A DNA stretch of 64,000 nt from Emydura subglobosa (GCA_007922225.1 ML679956.1:19966689-20030688); one strand, 5' to 3'; positions 36,778-49,107 are shown, counted from the stretch's first letter. The notes: a model not told the origin generated them from the letters alone. Numbers and translations are program-made.

Positions 36778-39700
36778 CGGCAAGTCTGTCCCCATTTTAT
36801 AAAAATCTGCTTTACCAAGATTTGAAGAAACAAAGCGATGGTTAAGTTTGATTTCTACTCCATCAGTAGAGATGTTTGATTGGTTTTTTTCCTGTCCTGG
36901 GAGGGAAAACTACAGAAGCAGATTCCAGATTATTATTCAAATGTTACAAGCCATGGAGTTATTGTTCAGTTTCTTTTGTTCTTGTTGACCTTGTTTACTT
37001 ACAGTTTGTTTACTATGGAATGCAGTACTTTATGAGGACAGAAGGAAATAATGGCTGTGTTTTCCAATACTGTTACCCATCATTGTGTTACGGATCAATA
37101 TTTAAAAAAAGCAGAACCTTGACAAGATCTCAAATAGTAAATGCACAAAGGAGAAGAAAAATTAAAGACTAGTCTTGGCACCACAGTTGAGATCAGTGCT
37201 CTTCTTCCTAAACCAAGATATTTTTCACTACAAATCTGAGACTCTACTGTCTGTATAGTCTAATGTTTAGCAAATGAGATTTTGCTTGCCAGTATTTACC
37301 TGTGAAAATCAATCCACTCACCTTCTGTCAGGACTAGCCACTTATCAGAAGTATTTAGTCTGTCCAAATATGTGACTATTCTATAGCAAGCACAGTGCCC
37401 CTTTGTTTTCCTATTATTATTGGTAAGTGGTGCTGCTAGAAGCAGCCAATTCTTCAGCAGCATGGGTTATGTGAGCTTGTCTGTTGCTGAGAAGCGTTAA
37501 GAACAACAGCAACCCCTCCTCGGTACAGCATGTGTTGTTTTTGGTAGCCATTGTTTCAGCCATACGGAATAATAATAATTAAAAACACAACTGAAAGTTT
37601 CTCAGAAATGCACGGTTTAATCCTGCAGTTTACAGGTCCAGTAAAGGTCCAGTAAATTTTTACAAGTCAAATAGGCTGTAGAAGAGGGAGTGTGTTTGTG
37701 TGTGTGTGTGCACGCGCCACAAAGTATTTTTATACTGTTTCTCTTCTCTCTCTCTCTGAAGGAATGCCAGGCCCACAAGAATCGGTGCCCTAAGGCTATT
37801 TTTATAGAATATTTTCAATACCCTGTTACACATTTAGCACCAAGAAGACATGAAGTAATTTGAAAAATATTATTCTACTAATCCTGACGATAAACGCTAT
37901 ACCCTGCAATACTGAGTATTTAATCTACCATGCCACATGCAGTAGTGTGTAATTTAGACTAACCACATAATAATATTGCCGTTCTATTGGACCAAATCCT
38001 GAGAGGTGCTGAGTACTTGCAATTCCTGTTGGCCATTACAATACGATTTATATATACTCTCCCTTTTTTACTGAGAAAGACCATGAACTAACTCCTTTTA
38101 AAATTAGATATTTAAACCCTTTTTTATTTTAGATGGGCTATTGATTTTAATTTATAGTTTTTATAGTGATTTTAACTGTTGCTTTGATCTTGTAGATTTT
38201 TAGTCTAGGACTGAATAATTGTTTTATTCTAGACTACCAAGGATATATTTTGTGCACCTGCCCAGGACTTGGGATTCCCACTGAATGGGAGCTTTTAGAA
38301 TCAGCAAGATGCTCAACATCCCTTAGGATTTGTCTCACAGTGCAGCATGTTGTGGAAGTAAGTCTAGTCAGACCTATGGCTATGGGATTAGTGTTCTAGT
38401 GCTGACTACTGGAACTCTGCTAATAACTCTCTCCAGTCACGTCACTAGTTTCCAGCAGTTCTCAATTTATAATCCAGTGGTTTTAAAGGGACACATTGTG
38501 ATACCAACATAGCACATATAAAAAGTACTTTACAATAAAAACACATAGATTAAAAAACTAATAATGCATACAATAAAAACAGCAATTAAAGTCCCTAATA
38601 AAACTATGAATGCAAACAAAATGCAATTCCACAAGGCCAAGTGAAATGCAAGAAAAACAAATCTACTTTAAAAGGGATTAAAAGTTTCCTGTCCTTCATA
38701 GAGCAAGGCATATTTCAACTTTGGGTCCACAGAGGCAAAAGGACAGACAGATAACCCACCTGCCCCTGCAAGACTCAGGTCACCACATAAAACTGTTTCC
38801 TTTTTCCATTAATGACTAATTGGGTGCATCTCTATTGTCAGATGCAAAGATCAGCATTTAGAGAAGAAAATTAATTTAAATGGCATAGAATTAACCTTGT
38901 GAAGGCAACATACAATGACGTTGTACATCACTGTTGACACCTTGACAACATAATAGCATTAAAGAGGATAATATATAAAGGTCATTAATGTCTTTACATT
39001 ATTCATGCTTTTACTGCCTACATTTTATTCTAAAATACAAATCTGAACAAACAAGTGAATCTAGCTGGTCAGAGGAAATTATCTTTAACATAAACTTATT
39101 AGCATTAACAGTATTCACCAATGGGTACCGCTAGAACTGAATGGGCATTTTCCATTAGTGTTCTAACAAATATTTAACTGAGTTTGCTATGACTGTGTTC
39201 TCATGACTTTTGTGATTGCTTTCTGTGAACTTCTAGAAGATAAGTTTACTTGCAGGAACTTTTCTCAGAAACAGCAAATTGTAATAAAATATTGTGTACT
39301 ATTTGCAGAAAATTAATTTTTAAACTCATACGAAATTAAGAAAAAAGTGATTCTAAGATTAATCCAGTCAAGAAATAGAAATTATGCTGCATGACCTATG
39401 TGTCTAATCCACAAAGCCTGAATTTTGAGTATCTCAAAAACAAGCAGCAAGTTAAGAACTATTTGATGTATATTCTGGCATTTCTAATACCTTTAAAAAA
39501 AATCACAAACAAAAAGAAATGATATTCGTTACATGTTATTAGATCAGCTCTAGGAAGCTAAATTTCACGATATTTAGGATAGTAGATAGTGATCATTGTT
39601 GAAGCTCAGGTTGCCTTAAATAAATACAGTTGCTTCAGTATGTACATTATTCTCCAATTATAATACAGTAAGTATCATATTTGGAACTTAAGTCTATCTA

Positions 39701-40612
39701 AATATTTGCAGTAATACCTTATCAGTTTGTCGCAAACAAAACAGGTTTTTAAGGTTGACCCTGCACGGGGTATGAGGCAACAGCAGGCAAATATCTTTCT
39801 GTTACAAAGGAACTATTAGAACTCTAGGAGGCCTTAGGTAAAAGGCAGCTTTCTATGTTGGAGCTGATTTCTGATGAAAGAGTCCTTCTCATCAGCAATA
39901 GGGAAGTTTCGGGAGGAGGAAGTAATCGTTATTTGTAATGAACTGTAGAACGTGTTGGAAATAGATGCCTTCAAATCAATTCTGCACACTGCGGTTCCTG
40001 AGCAGGCAAAACTGCCATTGGCTCCAGTTGAATGGGAAATTTGTTTTTGTTGGGAATGATAGATCAGGGCTACTCTAATTAAAGTGATTGTAAAATAATT
40101 GGTAACAGTTATTAAGTATTGTAGCTTCCGTGCAAATGTTTAAAATGTTAATTGAATGCTCTTTAAAGATCCTGAATCGATGACCTAGAGATTGAAGCTC
40201 CTCACTTCTATAAAGGTAAAGCAGGCAATAATGAAAGCTTTTCTCCTTATAGTCTCCTGCTTGAATACCTTAAGACTTTACTTGGGGGGGGGGGAGGAAC
40301 CTTGTTTAGCACTAAGAAGATATTTCAGTTTCCATGCCTGTTAAAGCTTTGGGCCCCTGTGCTGAGATTGCCAATGAATAACTATTAGTGCCAGCTCTGC
40401 TGGTTTTTATGTCTTTTGGGAAGTGGCTTCAGACACCAAATCATATTCTAAAAGTCCTCAAGCAGCTTTCAAATGACAATACGTTTCAGTCATTATTACT
40501 ATTAATTATTTTCTCTTTTCCAAGTAACAGCTCAACCCAAGTCACATTTGACCCAATGACAACAATGTAAAAGGCTCCTTATAACTTTGTAAGACATCTG
40601 AATCATTCGGTT

Positions 40613-40641
40613 CACCCACCCACCCACACACACACACACAC
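40613..40641 (+). repeat. (CACC)n/(CA)n microsatellite
   Basis: Three CACC units are followed directly by about nine CA units. Confidence 0.95.
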
Positions 40642-42466
40642 GTATATTTCTGTATCGTTGCCTTCCCTTCTCTTAAAATCTGAAAACTAAAGTTATTGTT
40701 CTTGTTTAAATGTTATCATTGGTAAAGAGTGATCTTTTTTCTTTTGCTGCTTATGAATGGGATCCAGTTCAGCTGCTCTTACTCACAAGGGTAGTCCTGA
40801 CTGGAAATCAGTTAATTTCAATGGGAAAATTTACCAGGGTCTGACTTCACATGTGTAAGGGGTTGCCAGATTGGGTTACAAAGGCTTTTTTTCACTTGTT
40901 TATCAGCATTATTGGTGGTATCGTTAAATATATCAGTTCATTTCAGAAAACATACTTTGTTAATTATCTGGTGCTTCTTTGCTAGCTCACAGGTTATAGA
41001 TAAAGAAAAGCTATTGGTTTATATTTTTAACTTTTTATTGTAAGCAGAGTAGTTTTAACATTTCTGTAATAATGTCACCTCATGCCGTTCTGTTTAAAAT
41101 TACAGTTGCAAATCATATAAACCCTCATTTTCAGGGGTTTGTAACTCAGCCACAAAACGTTGCACATTAATGAAACTTGATTTTAGTCTCCAAACCAAAA
41201 TTTTAACCTCTTCCAGTTGACCGTTTGAAGTGTATTTAAAAAATCAACAAAAAAGGGCTTTTTAGTGAGAAAATATTTTTACTCATATCCGGAAAGTGGC
41301 TCTGGCTTTTAGAGCAGTAATTTTTTAGAGGTTAAACCATATTACAATGCTTTTCAATTTTGTGGGCAGGGAAAAAAAATATATAATTGAAAGAGTGTAT
41401 AGTAAGAACTCAAGGCATATGCAAAATGAATAAAAGGTGAAAAAAATTCCCATATAGTGTATATATACAATATGTGTGCACAGTGCTAGCTGGTCCTTTA
41501 ACGGGGTGGGGCTCAGTTGTACCTTATGCCAGGCTCAGCCCACATCCCCATATGAAGAGAATGAGTCCTGGGGTCATGTGAGTAGAAGCTTGAGACTCAG
41601 AACCATGGCAACTTAAATTAAGGGAAGGACAGAAAGGAGCAGAGAGATTCTCTTGAGCTTCCCGGTAGAGGCCTTGAGTCAGAAGAAAGGATTTGATTTA
41701 TATGTTGAATTTATGTTAAACTATTTAATTTGGAGAAATAAAATTAAACTCTGAAGAGAACGGATTGAAATCCTGATCCTGGTGGGGGTGTTTTTTGGTG
41801 CACTTGCTGGTGAGTTGGCCCACTGGCTTCACGTTTTGAAAACTAGTACCAGCAAAGATGTTCTAAATGTGACTAGTATGTATACTGCAGGATGAACAAT
41901 TATATCTTCAGATAATCTGAGTAAAAACCTCATTTATTGTTCATGCCAAGTGTACATGTATATCTTTTCAGTATACATTTATAATGGAACAGAATACAAA
42001 TCCTAGACTTTCAGGTGGATTCTTGTCTCACTGCAGACTATGGTCCTTCCTTTGTAGATCCAGTCAAAGTTTGGGGCCTATGTCATGTCCATCTTAGAAA
42101 TATAGTTGTTTTTTTCCTCTCTTTTTCTTATTTTTTAAATGGCATATTGTAAAGCAATAAAAGCAAGAAATAATATTTAGATAAAGTCGTTTGTATCACA
42201 AACTAACAGAAGACAGACCATTCAGGCCAAGTCTGAAATTCTGATCTTGAACCTGAGTCTCAGTTTAGTCAGGAGAATCGATTATGTATTTGTTCTCCCT
42301 TGTGTTCAGATTCCTCTCCATGTTTGGAGACAACCTAATTAAAAATGATTAATTCTTCTCTCCTTTTTAAAAAATGTTCTTTTTAGTTGCACTTTAGTGT
42401 ATTTTAATTATATTGAAAATATCATGTAAAATATTATATGGAGATTTTCTGGCATGATCAAATATA

Positions 42467-42540
42467 GGGTCTGATCCTACTCCCCTTGAGGCCAATGGAA
42501 AATCAGCCACTGACTTCAATTAGAGCAGAACTGAGCCTCT
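42467..42540. repeat. Short palindromic repeat of the 'CAATGGGA' type
   Basis: GGTCTGATCCTACTCCCCTT faces CAGAACTGAGCCTC, with GCCAATGG and CTTCAATT in the middle. It resembles the hairpin repeat at 29,607 but is more diverged. Confidence 0.45.
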
Positions 42541-44785
42541 AATGTTGCTGTGTGCCATGTGTGGCATCATACGTAATGGCATGACATCATGTCAGAAACA
42601 TCAAATCTTGATACCGGAGAGTACTTTCCATGTGATATGGTAGCGTGAATGTCATGTGAATCAAGCAAATCTGGAGCCCTCTGCAAGCTATTCATCAGGT
42701 CTTTTCCACATAAAATAACTAAGTTTCAGTGTGTGACCTCCCTGCCATCACCCCCATCCTACTTCAAACTCCTAAGCCATGCCAGCTGGTAAGAGGTGAG
42801 AGGAGCCAGTCCTGAAGTATGAGGATGGAAAAAGAGTTTGTGTCCAGTATTAATGTACATTTGTGGATGAAGTTGGAGGAATAGTTGATGGAAGGCTCTA
42901 GCTAAACAAGGAAATGGAGAGACATTTTCAGGGGCATCAATTTATCAACACATAGCAGTAAGCCATGCTTCTGAGCCCTAAAGCAGCTTGTGCACTTCAG
43001 TTCATACCATGTGGTACTGGAGCATGCCTACCTATGGCTGACATTTCAATGTCTTGCTGGTGAGCTGTGGACTCCAGCACCTAGGGGTACCCTGAAGCTG
43101 AAGGTTTGGCAATATTGCCTGGACTGGCCTTGGCAACTGTTGGACAGAAATCACCTGCTGTGTCAAAGTCCCATGCATAATGGGGTAGCTTACTGATTGA
43201 ATCTGAGCCTGAATTCTGCTTTGCCTAGCTTTTGTTGGTTTGTCATCACCGCAGGGTTATTTTGCATGTAGCTTTCAGTTTGTGAATACTTCACAGCTCC
43301 CTTAGCACAGCTGATGCTTGGCCTAGGACATGGAGATTTGCTTTGCTCTGTCATTTTTGGAAATGCATATGCTAATATAGTTAAACACCACAAGCATTTG
43401 AATGCATTTTGTGAACCTAAATGGCACGCTAAGTAAGAATTCTCCTGGAAACAAAATGCTGATTTTTTTTTACGTGCGGTAGCAACAGAATCTGCATAGC
43501 AACACTCAACAGCTGTGTGTGCTGTAGGTCTTCTTAAAATGGGTTAAGTACAATTTCACTGTCTGAAGAGTATAATAAAGAAATCGTGACACTCCCCATT
43601 TGAATTCTGTCTTTATCCAGGCACTAATTCTAACAGATTTTGTCGAAGTACACAATGAAATGAAATAGCTGGTAACATGCACTCTCTCACACTCCCCCTT
43701 AACTATTGAATCAAATTCAGTCCTAGTGTTAAAGGGGGATAACTCCGTTAAAGACAGTGGAGCTGTACTCACTTATGCCAGCTCTGAATTAGGTTCCTGG
43801 AATGTGGAAAGCACCCGTCCTTGATTCAGACACAACATTGACACTAGAGCTATGCAAACTTCAGTTGTTTCAATTTGCAAAGGTTTGTGCAAACCTTGTT
43901 TTAGGATTTGGCTTGGATTGGCCCACACTTGCTGAGTTGTGTTTAGAGTTTTATGTTAAAACAGACATAAGCACTTACTTGGCTATGTTATTCCCCAAAT
44001 CATAAATCAGACCATGTTTGCTTGCAACTCCAGATTTGGACTTGAGTTTAGTGTTTGGAATGAAAATTTTAAACAGACAAACTGTGCTTAAGTTTCTGGT
44101 TTCTGAAATTTCCACATTGCTCAAATTGACACTTCTAGTAAACAGATTCTGTGAACCACAGTAATTGACCTTTATGGGTCAAATTAATCAAATTCATCAA
44201 TAGCATCTCTACACTAGGGATGAAATTGAGGTCTTATCTCTGAGACCTTCTCTTTTGCAGTGAATGTGCTGTTTTTATACCTTTCCTAGATCCAAGAAAT
44301 ATGTTTTTCTCTCTGGAATATTCCTGTTTCTTTTTAATGGTATGATGTAGGATATAAAAGACAGAAATATTGATGTATATTTAAAAGGACACTGCCAATG
44401 TGTTGAGATTAAGGATTGACCCAATCTCTCATTTCGTATTTCATCTTAAAAATTCTACCAATATGTTTAAACCTATTTTAATTCTGTGCAACTTTTTAAA
44501 GAAGCCAAAATGTCTAACACAATAAAAAAATTGCTGCCTGTACACTACAATGTGGGTCAATTATTTGGGTTTTTGGTTCAGACTTTAAATTCACTATCTC
44601 TTATAAGGATTCAGTTTATATTTAAGGGGTCGGTAATTTATGCTACTTGAGAACTGATTGAAATGAAAAGTTTTGAACTGTAATAGTATCTGAAAACAAA
44701 ATTGGGGCCACAAACATGCAAACAAAATTTAGACCCTGATTCTCTAAACACTGACTCACGAGCTCAATTTTGTTACTGTGAGTAG
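42541..44785. other. Non-coding stretch, no gene seen
   Basis: No recognisable coding sequence or repeat. Several frames of 60-90 codons exist on both strands without motifs. Confidence 0.4.
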
Positions 44786-44786
44786 T

Positions 44787-45680
44787 CACTAGAGCTGGAA
44801 AAATAACTGATTTTTGGGCTTGCCAGAAAGACAAGGTGGGTGAGGTAAATCTTTTATTGGACCATTTTCAAGCTATTGAGATCTTCTTCAGGTCTGAGAA
44901 AGGACTTGGTCCAATAAAATCAATAAGAAGTCGGCCCAATAAATATTACCTCACCCACCTATTCTAGGACTGACATGGCTACAAAACTACACTGCATTGT
45001 TGGTTTGCTGGCAGATCTAGAGGAAACAAAATTGGTTCAACTCAAACTGTGAAGATTTTTAAAAAAATTTTGATGAATCAAGAAAGATGACAAAAACTTC
45101 ATTTTTTTCTGATTATTTTTAAGCTTTTTTAAAAATAAAAACAAAGGAAATGAAGGGCTAGTCTCAAAAGCAGCAGAGGAGAAGCCACTGCCTCTGTTAT
45201 ACCCAACAACTCAGTGGTTAGGGCACTTCTTTGGGCTATAAGACACCCAGGTTTGAATCCACACATTGGAGAAGGTACTTGTACCCAGGTCATTGCTCCT
45301 CCAGGTGAGTGCTCTAACCACCAGGCTATTGGCTAGTCATGGACAGGTTTCTCTCAGTTCCTTCTGTTGAAGTTGTTCTACTTTGTATAAATAAATAGTC
45401 ATTGGGTGAGAGATTGAGAGTGACTTTGTAGGTTGGTGGTTAGAACACCCATCTGGATTCCAGTCTCTGCTTCAGAGTGGGAATTCCAGCCTGGGTCTCC
45501 CACATCTCAGGTGAGTGCCCTGACTACTGGGTATAAGGAGAGTGGAGGTAGCACTTCCTCCACCTGTTGTTTTGTGAATGGCAAGGTCTGAGTGCTGACA
45601 TTCAGATCAGGATTCTGATCTGAATGTCTTCAAATTTCAGTGGTGTTAAGATCAGGCGGTTTGTACAGATTCATCACCAA
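44787..45680 (+). mobile_element. Composite non-autonomous element with four tRNA-like modules (copy C)
   Basis: It starts CTAGAGCTGGAAAAATAACT near 44,788, is interrupted by a Penelope-like fragment (44,830-44,996), and resumes with TTTGCTGGCAGATCTAG. It carries forward tRNA-like modules at 45,205-45,270 (CAGTGGTTAGGGCACTTC, then AGGTTTGAATCC) and 45,425-45,480 (TGGTGGTTAGAACACCC), and inverted ones at 45,275-45,335 and 45,485-45,545. The pairs are separated by the linker GTTGAAGTTGTTCTACTTTG plus TATAAATAAATAG. Copies A, B and D share parts of it. The right end near 45,680 is approximate. Confidence 0.62.
44830..44996 (+). mobile_element. Short Penelope-like fragment with inverted ends
   Basis: A perfect 15-bp pair, AGGTGGGTGAGGTAA (44,834-44,848) and TTACCTCACCCACCT (44,946-44,960), encloses the unit; similarity extends into TTTATTGG on both arms. 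Beyond the right arm lies the tail CTAGGACTGACATGGCTAC. The tail shares GACTxACATGGCTAC with the fragment at 48,011-48,221. On the minus strand the inner part reads CTGAAGA (plus 44,885-44,891), a weak stem, then GAAA (plus 44,866-44,869). I assign it to Penelope-like retroelements by this architecture; that is inference. Confidence 0.5.
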
Positions 45681-45769
45681 TGCAAACACAAATTGATTAT
45701 TTAATATACAAAATGCAGTTAAATGCTCATGTGTCTATTGCTTAGTTTAAGTGATATTTCTAACATGAA

Positions 45770-46215
45770 GAATAAGAGGAGATATGATAGCAGTATGTAA
45801 AATAAAGGATGACATATAGAGAAGGACATGTGGTCACTCCTATTTATTCATTCTTACTATACAAGAAAAAAGAACATCATAGCAGAAATTAAAAGGTAAC
45901 CTATTTTAAATGGATAATGGTAACTATTTGTTTATGCAATATGTAACAACATCTGCAGTTATACTAGCTAGTATAAACATTATAAAGATTAACAATTCTC
46001 ATGTTTCAGGGCATAAACTGGTCATCAGCAGGGGTCAGATAGGAATTCTCCTTTCTCCTCCATCATGGAACTCTATATTATTGCACTCTAAGGAGAATTA
46101 GGGGGCTTTATCCCTTGCCTTAAAGCATCGGGCATTGGCCTATGTCAGATAACTATGCTAGCCAAGATTGACTGACCAATGGTAGTTCTTCTGTTCTAAT
46201 ACCTATTTAAGTCCT
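45770..46215 (+). mobile_element. Old CR1 3' end
   Basis: The first part resembles the end of the CR1 coding region (GAATAAGAGGAGATATGATA) and the second its 3' UTR: GGGCATAAACTGGTCATCAG, TAAAGCATCGGGCATTGGCC, then GACTGACCAATGGTAGTTCT. The order matches the CR1 tail that ends 'GGACCATTGGTCTGACCCAGTATGGC'. It is more diverged than the other CR1 copies here and belongs to a different subfamily. Confidence 0.75.
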
Positions 46216-47960
46216 GACGCAGAGAGTGGTTTTAAAAAAAAATACATGGTTGAAATATTTGAACAAGACTCTTGCTTTGAGTTGTAAGACAATTGTCCAG
46301 GACCAACAAGTGAGTTTTTAGGTCTTAATGGTTTTACTGTGTTACATCCAAGGGTCTATGTTTCTAGCACTTGAGGAGGTATACACAAAAGATTATTTAA
46401 TTTTCACATTTGGAAATGTTTGTGTCTCTGGATTTGGTTCAGGCCTATTTTTAGATATGTTATTTTTAGTCAATTCAGGAAGTTCTCAACTGTAGTCCAT
46501 GCACAACAGTTGAATAAAAGGAGTAGTTACGTTACTTGCTGTATTACTTATAAAGCTCACAGTGTAGACATTTTAAAATTATTTCAATTATTTGTTTATA
46601 GATAATATGTAAATTGAATCAGTAAATGGTCTTAATTTTACACTAGAATTGCTTGACTAAGGAGAAAGATTCTTAGAAATCTTCCATCTCTTGCCTACAT
46701 TCAGGTCATGAATTAGGGCTAGATTGTAACATTGCTCTGAATAAGGGGGAGTGCATAGCTGTGCTGGCTCAGGAGATCAACAAGGGAATTGTGACACTAA
46801 ATCACAATTCCCTCCACAGTCACCCTCTTGCTTCAGGAGGGGAAGTAAGTATCTGCTGGCCTATATGTTGATTTACTGTCCTCCCTCTTCCCCTCCTTCC
46901 ATGCTAGATCAGCTCTATAGGTCCGGTGGAAGGGGTGGGAGGGCAAGGCTCTGTCTATTCATTCATCCTCTCCCCAAGCCAGTGGGCAGCCAGGAGGCAG
47001 GCTGCTCTCTTTTCCATCCACATTCTGTGACCTAAAAGGTGGGTAGCCCAAGCAAGGTAGTAAGACATGTCTTGCATGAGCTACATTACTCCCCTGAATG
47101 GTAACATAAAAGGCAGGTCACAATTCTGCCCTGAATTAGAATGCCTGACATCTCCCTACTGGTGCCCCGTTCATATAGATTATGTTTCAGTGCATCCTCT
47201 ATAAATACCCTGGTTTTAAGAGAATATGGCAAATCCTTATCAAAATATACAGATAGAAAGCAACAAATGTTAGTTGGTAAATATTCTACTCTGAAATATT
47301 TTTTTTGAATGGCTTCGATAGTAGCGTGGCAAGAGACAATTGAGTGTGTAGTTATGCTGTAATCATCTCGCCCCATCAGAAAAGAAACTATCCATGTGAG
47401 ATTTCCATTCCATGTAAGCAATGGAATAGCGGCACATCACAGGCAGATCATGCAGGCTAAAAAAAATACAACCTTTGCTGGTGGTGGCTGTAGGCTTTGA
47501 AAAGTTTCAATAGTTCAAACAGATTTACTAAAAATTGTTGCTTGCGTGTGTCTTTTAACACAGTTTGCATTGGTCAAGGACAGGTAGTTCTGGTAAACTC
47601 ACTGTGTGGAGGATGTGTCTTTATCCACTTCCCTGTACTATGCATCTGGGACCTCAAAGTCCCAACTTTGGACATCAGTCTGGAGAAACCAAGAGGTCAT
47701 CAAGTTGATGGCTTGGGCATGGTGCTGCTGAAATGCTGGGAAACTGGGTCTTAGCACATACAGATTTTCATCAGGCCCTTCTTTCCTGTCTGCAGAAGGA
47801 ATGAATTGCTCCCTGTTCTACTAGAAGTATGAGTCCATGAACCCACCATTGATCTTAGTTTCTACCAATTTATTTGACACTCTTCTGAGGATTTACAAAC
47901 TGAGCAAGTAGGCATAAAGAGTGAGACCATATCTACATACTGTGTATATGTACATAAATG
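46216..47960. other. Non-coding stretch, no gene seen
   Basis: No coding sequence recognised. A patch at 46,710-47,130 contains CACAATTCCCTCCACAG facing GGTCACAATTCTGCCC and may be an old palindromic element; evidence is weak. Confidence 0.35.
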
Positions 47961-48010
47961 CTGTAACATGCTGCTGGGGATACCCAGACCTATGAGTCAC
48001 TGTGTTACCT

Positions 48011-48221
48011 TATATATCATGTATATATATCTTATATACCTTGTATATCTGTTTCCTATTTACTGTATCATTCTACCTCTGCATCTGATGAAGTGAGCTG
48101 AGTCTCACGAAAGCTTATGCCTACAAAAATTAAATTTGTTAGTCTTTAAAGTGCCACAGAACTCTCGTTGTTTTTGCTGTATACAGACTAACATGGCTAC
48201 CCCTCTGGAACTGTGTTACCT
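48011..48221 (+). mobile_element. Penelope-like fragment flanked by a 12-bp target duplication
   Basis: The insert consists of an AT microsatellite start (TATATATCATGTATATATAT), a hammerhead-like core (48,085-48,122), TAAATTTGTTAGTCTTTAAA plus GTGCCACAGAACTC, and the tail GACTAACATGGCTACCCCTC. It is bracketed by exact copies of ACTGTGTTACCT at 47,999-48,010 and 48,210-48,221. This repeat type (the GTTAGTCT...GGTGCCAC... ACTAACACGGCTAC series) is very common in reptile and other vertebrate genomes; attribution to Penelope-like elements rests on the ribozyme-like core and is inference. Confidence 0.6.
48085..48122 (+). ncRNA. Hammerhead-ribozyme-like core, degraded
   Basis: The order fits a type I hammerhead: CTGATGA (48,085-48,091), a stem GTGAG/CTCAC (48,093-48,097 with 48,104-48,108, loop of six), GAAA (48,109-48,112), then GC-TTAT-GC (48,113-48,120) as a short stem III. 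In an intact motif the next two bases would be U and then the cleavage-site base. Here they are C and T, so the U needed to close stem III is lost. An extra A (48,092) sits between CTGATGA and the stem. Stem I is not obvious. It is therefore a relic at best. Confidence 0.4.
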
Positions 48222-48794
48222 CTTTGTCTCAACCAGAGTGAATTTAACTGGTAGTTAGACTCTGTGTCAGCTCCCTGCCACACCTGTCTGTTTTCCTCAC
48301 CAGCAAACTTCTCAAGGCTCTCCTAGCCCAAACCTCACCTAGCAGATAACAATCAGTGAACTCCAGCCCGAGTTCCTCAGAGATGTTTCTCTGCAATGCA
48401 CAGCTCCTATCTCTGTACTTTCACAAAAGACATTAAGCTCTATTAAAGAGTCAGTACATCACAGCTTATTAATTTAGCTGGGGATAAATACACCTTTTCC
48501 TTCACACACAGCACTGAAATGGTTTGCAGTGAAAATAAAACATGTTTATTAACAAAAAAGCATAGATTAAGTAATACCAAGTAAAAGAGAGAGAGGCAGA
48601 AACGGTTACAAGCAAATAAAAGGGAAAACAAGCATCTAAAAGTCTAATACTTAATTTGGCAGATAATCTTTATTCAAGATGTCTTTTATCCCCCGTTTCC
48701 TTTTCCAGCTTTTAACTGGCCAGCATGGTCAGGACCCATCACATAGATCAAATCGCTTGGTTTCTTTGTCTCCTGAAGTGAAGAATAAAGATAG

Positions 48795-48832
48795 AGTGTG
48801 TGTGTGTCTCTCTCTCTTTCTTTTATCCCCAA
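48795..48832 (+). repeat. (TG)n(TC)n simple repeat
   Basis: AGTGTGTGTGTGTCTCTCTC followed by TCTTTC; inside the LTR-like element. Confidence 0.9.
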
Positions 48833-49107
48833 ACAGATTTTCTTGTCTTACAAGTCAGGAGCACCTCCTGGAGATTCAGTCTGCAGGAGCCATGTTAATT
48901 TTCTGTCTCGAGAGTTCAGGAACAGGATAACCCCAGTGATTTAGCTTGATGGCTTTGTTTAAAGCTAATATGTAAGTTGAGGTAAACACACATTCCTTTG
49001 TCTAGGACAGACCTATTTATCACCTTTACCTAGGCTAGGTTGTCTGGTCTTAAAATTGTTCTAGTAACAAGGGAATTCATAGCTTCACATATGATGTTAA
49101 CGTGCAT

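Larger units (their letters stand above)
30988..42466. other. Long repeat-poor non-coding block
   Basis: Over about 11.5 kb I recognise no LINE, SINE, LTR or DNA-transposon copy except a weak palindromic patch at 40,760-40,862 (GGATCCAGTTCAGC... AATTTCAATGGGAA) and simple repeats. Open frames are short and lack motifs. The sequence is strongly AT-rich. Absence of recognised repeats may reflect ancient, unrecognisable repeats or constraint. Confidence 0.4.

Noticed and set aside
37690..37760. TG- and TC-rich tract as a possible regulatory site
   Set aside because: It is a short simple repeat with nothing nearby to support a function.
46710..47130. Possible palindromic transposon around CACAATTCCCTCC and GGTCACAATTCTGCCC
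   Set aside because: The arms are short and the presumed ends show no target duplication; left as a note in the non-coding entry.
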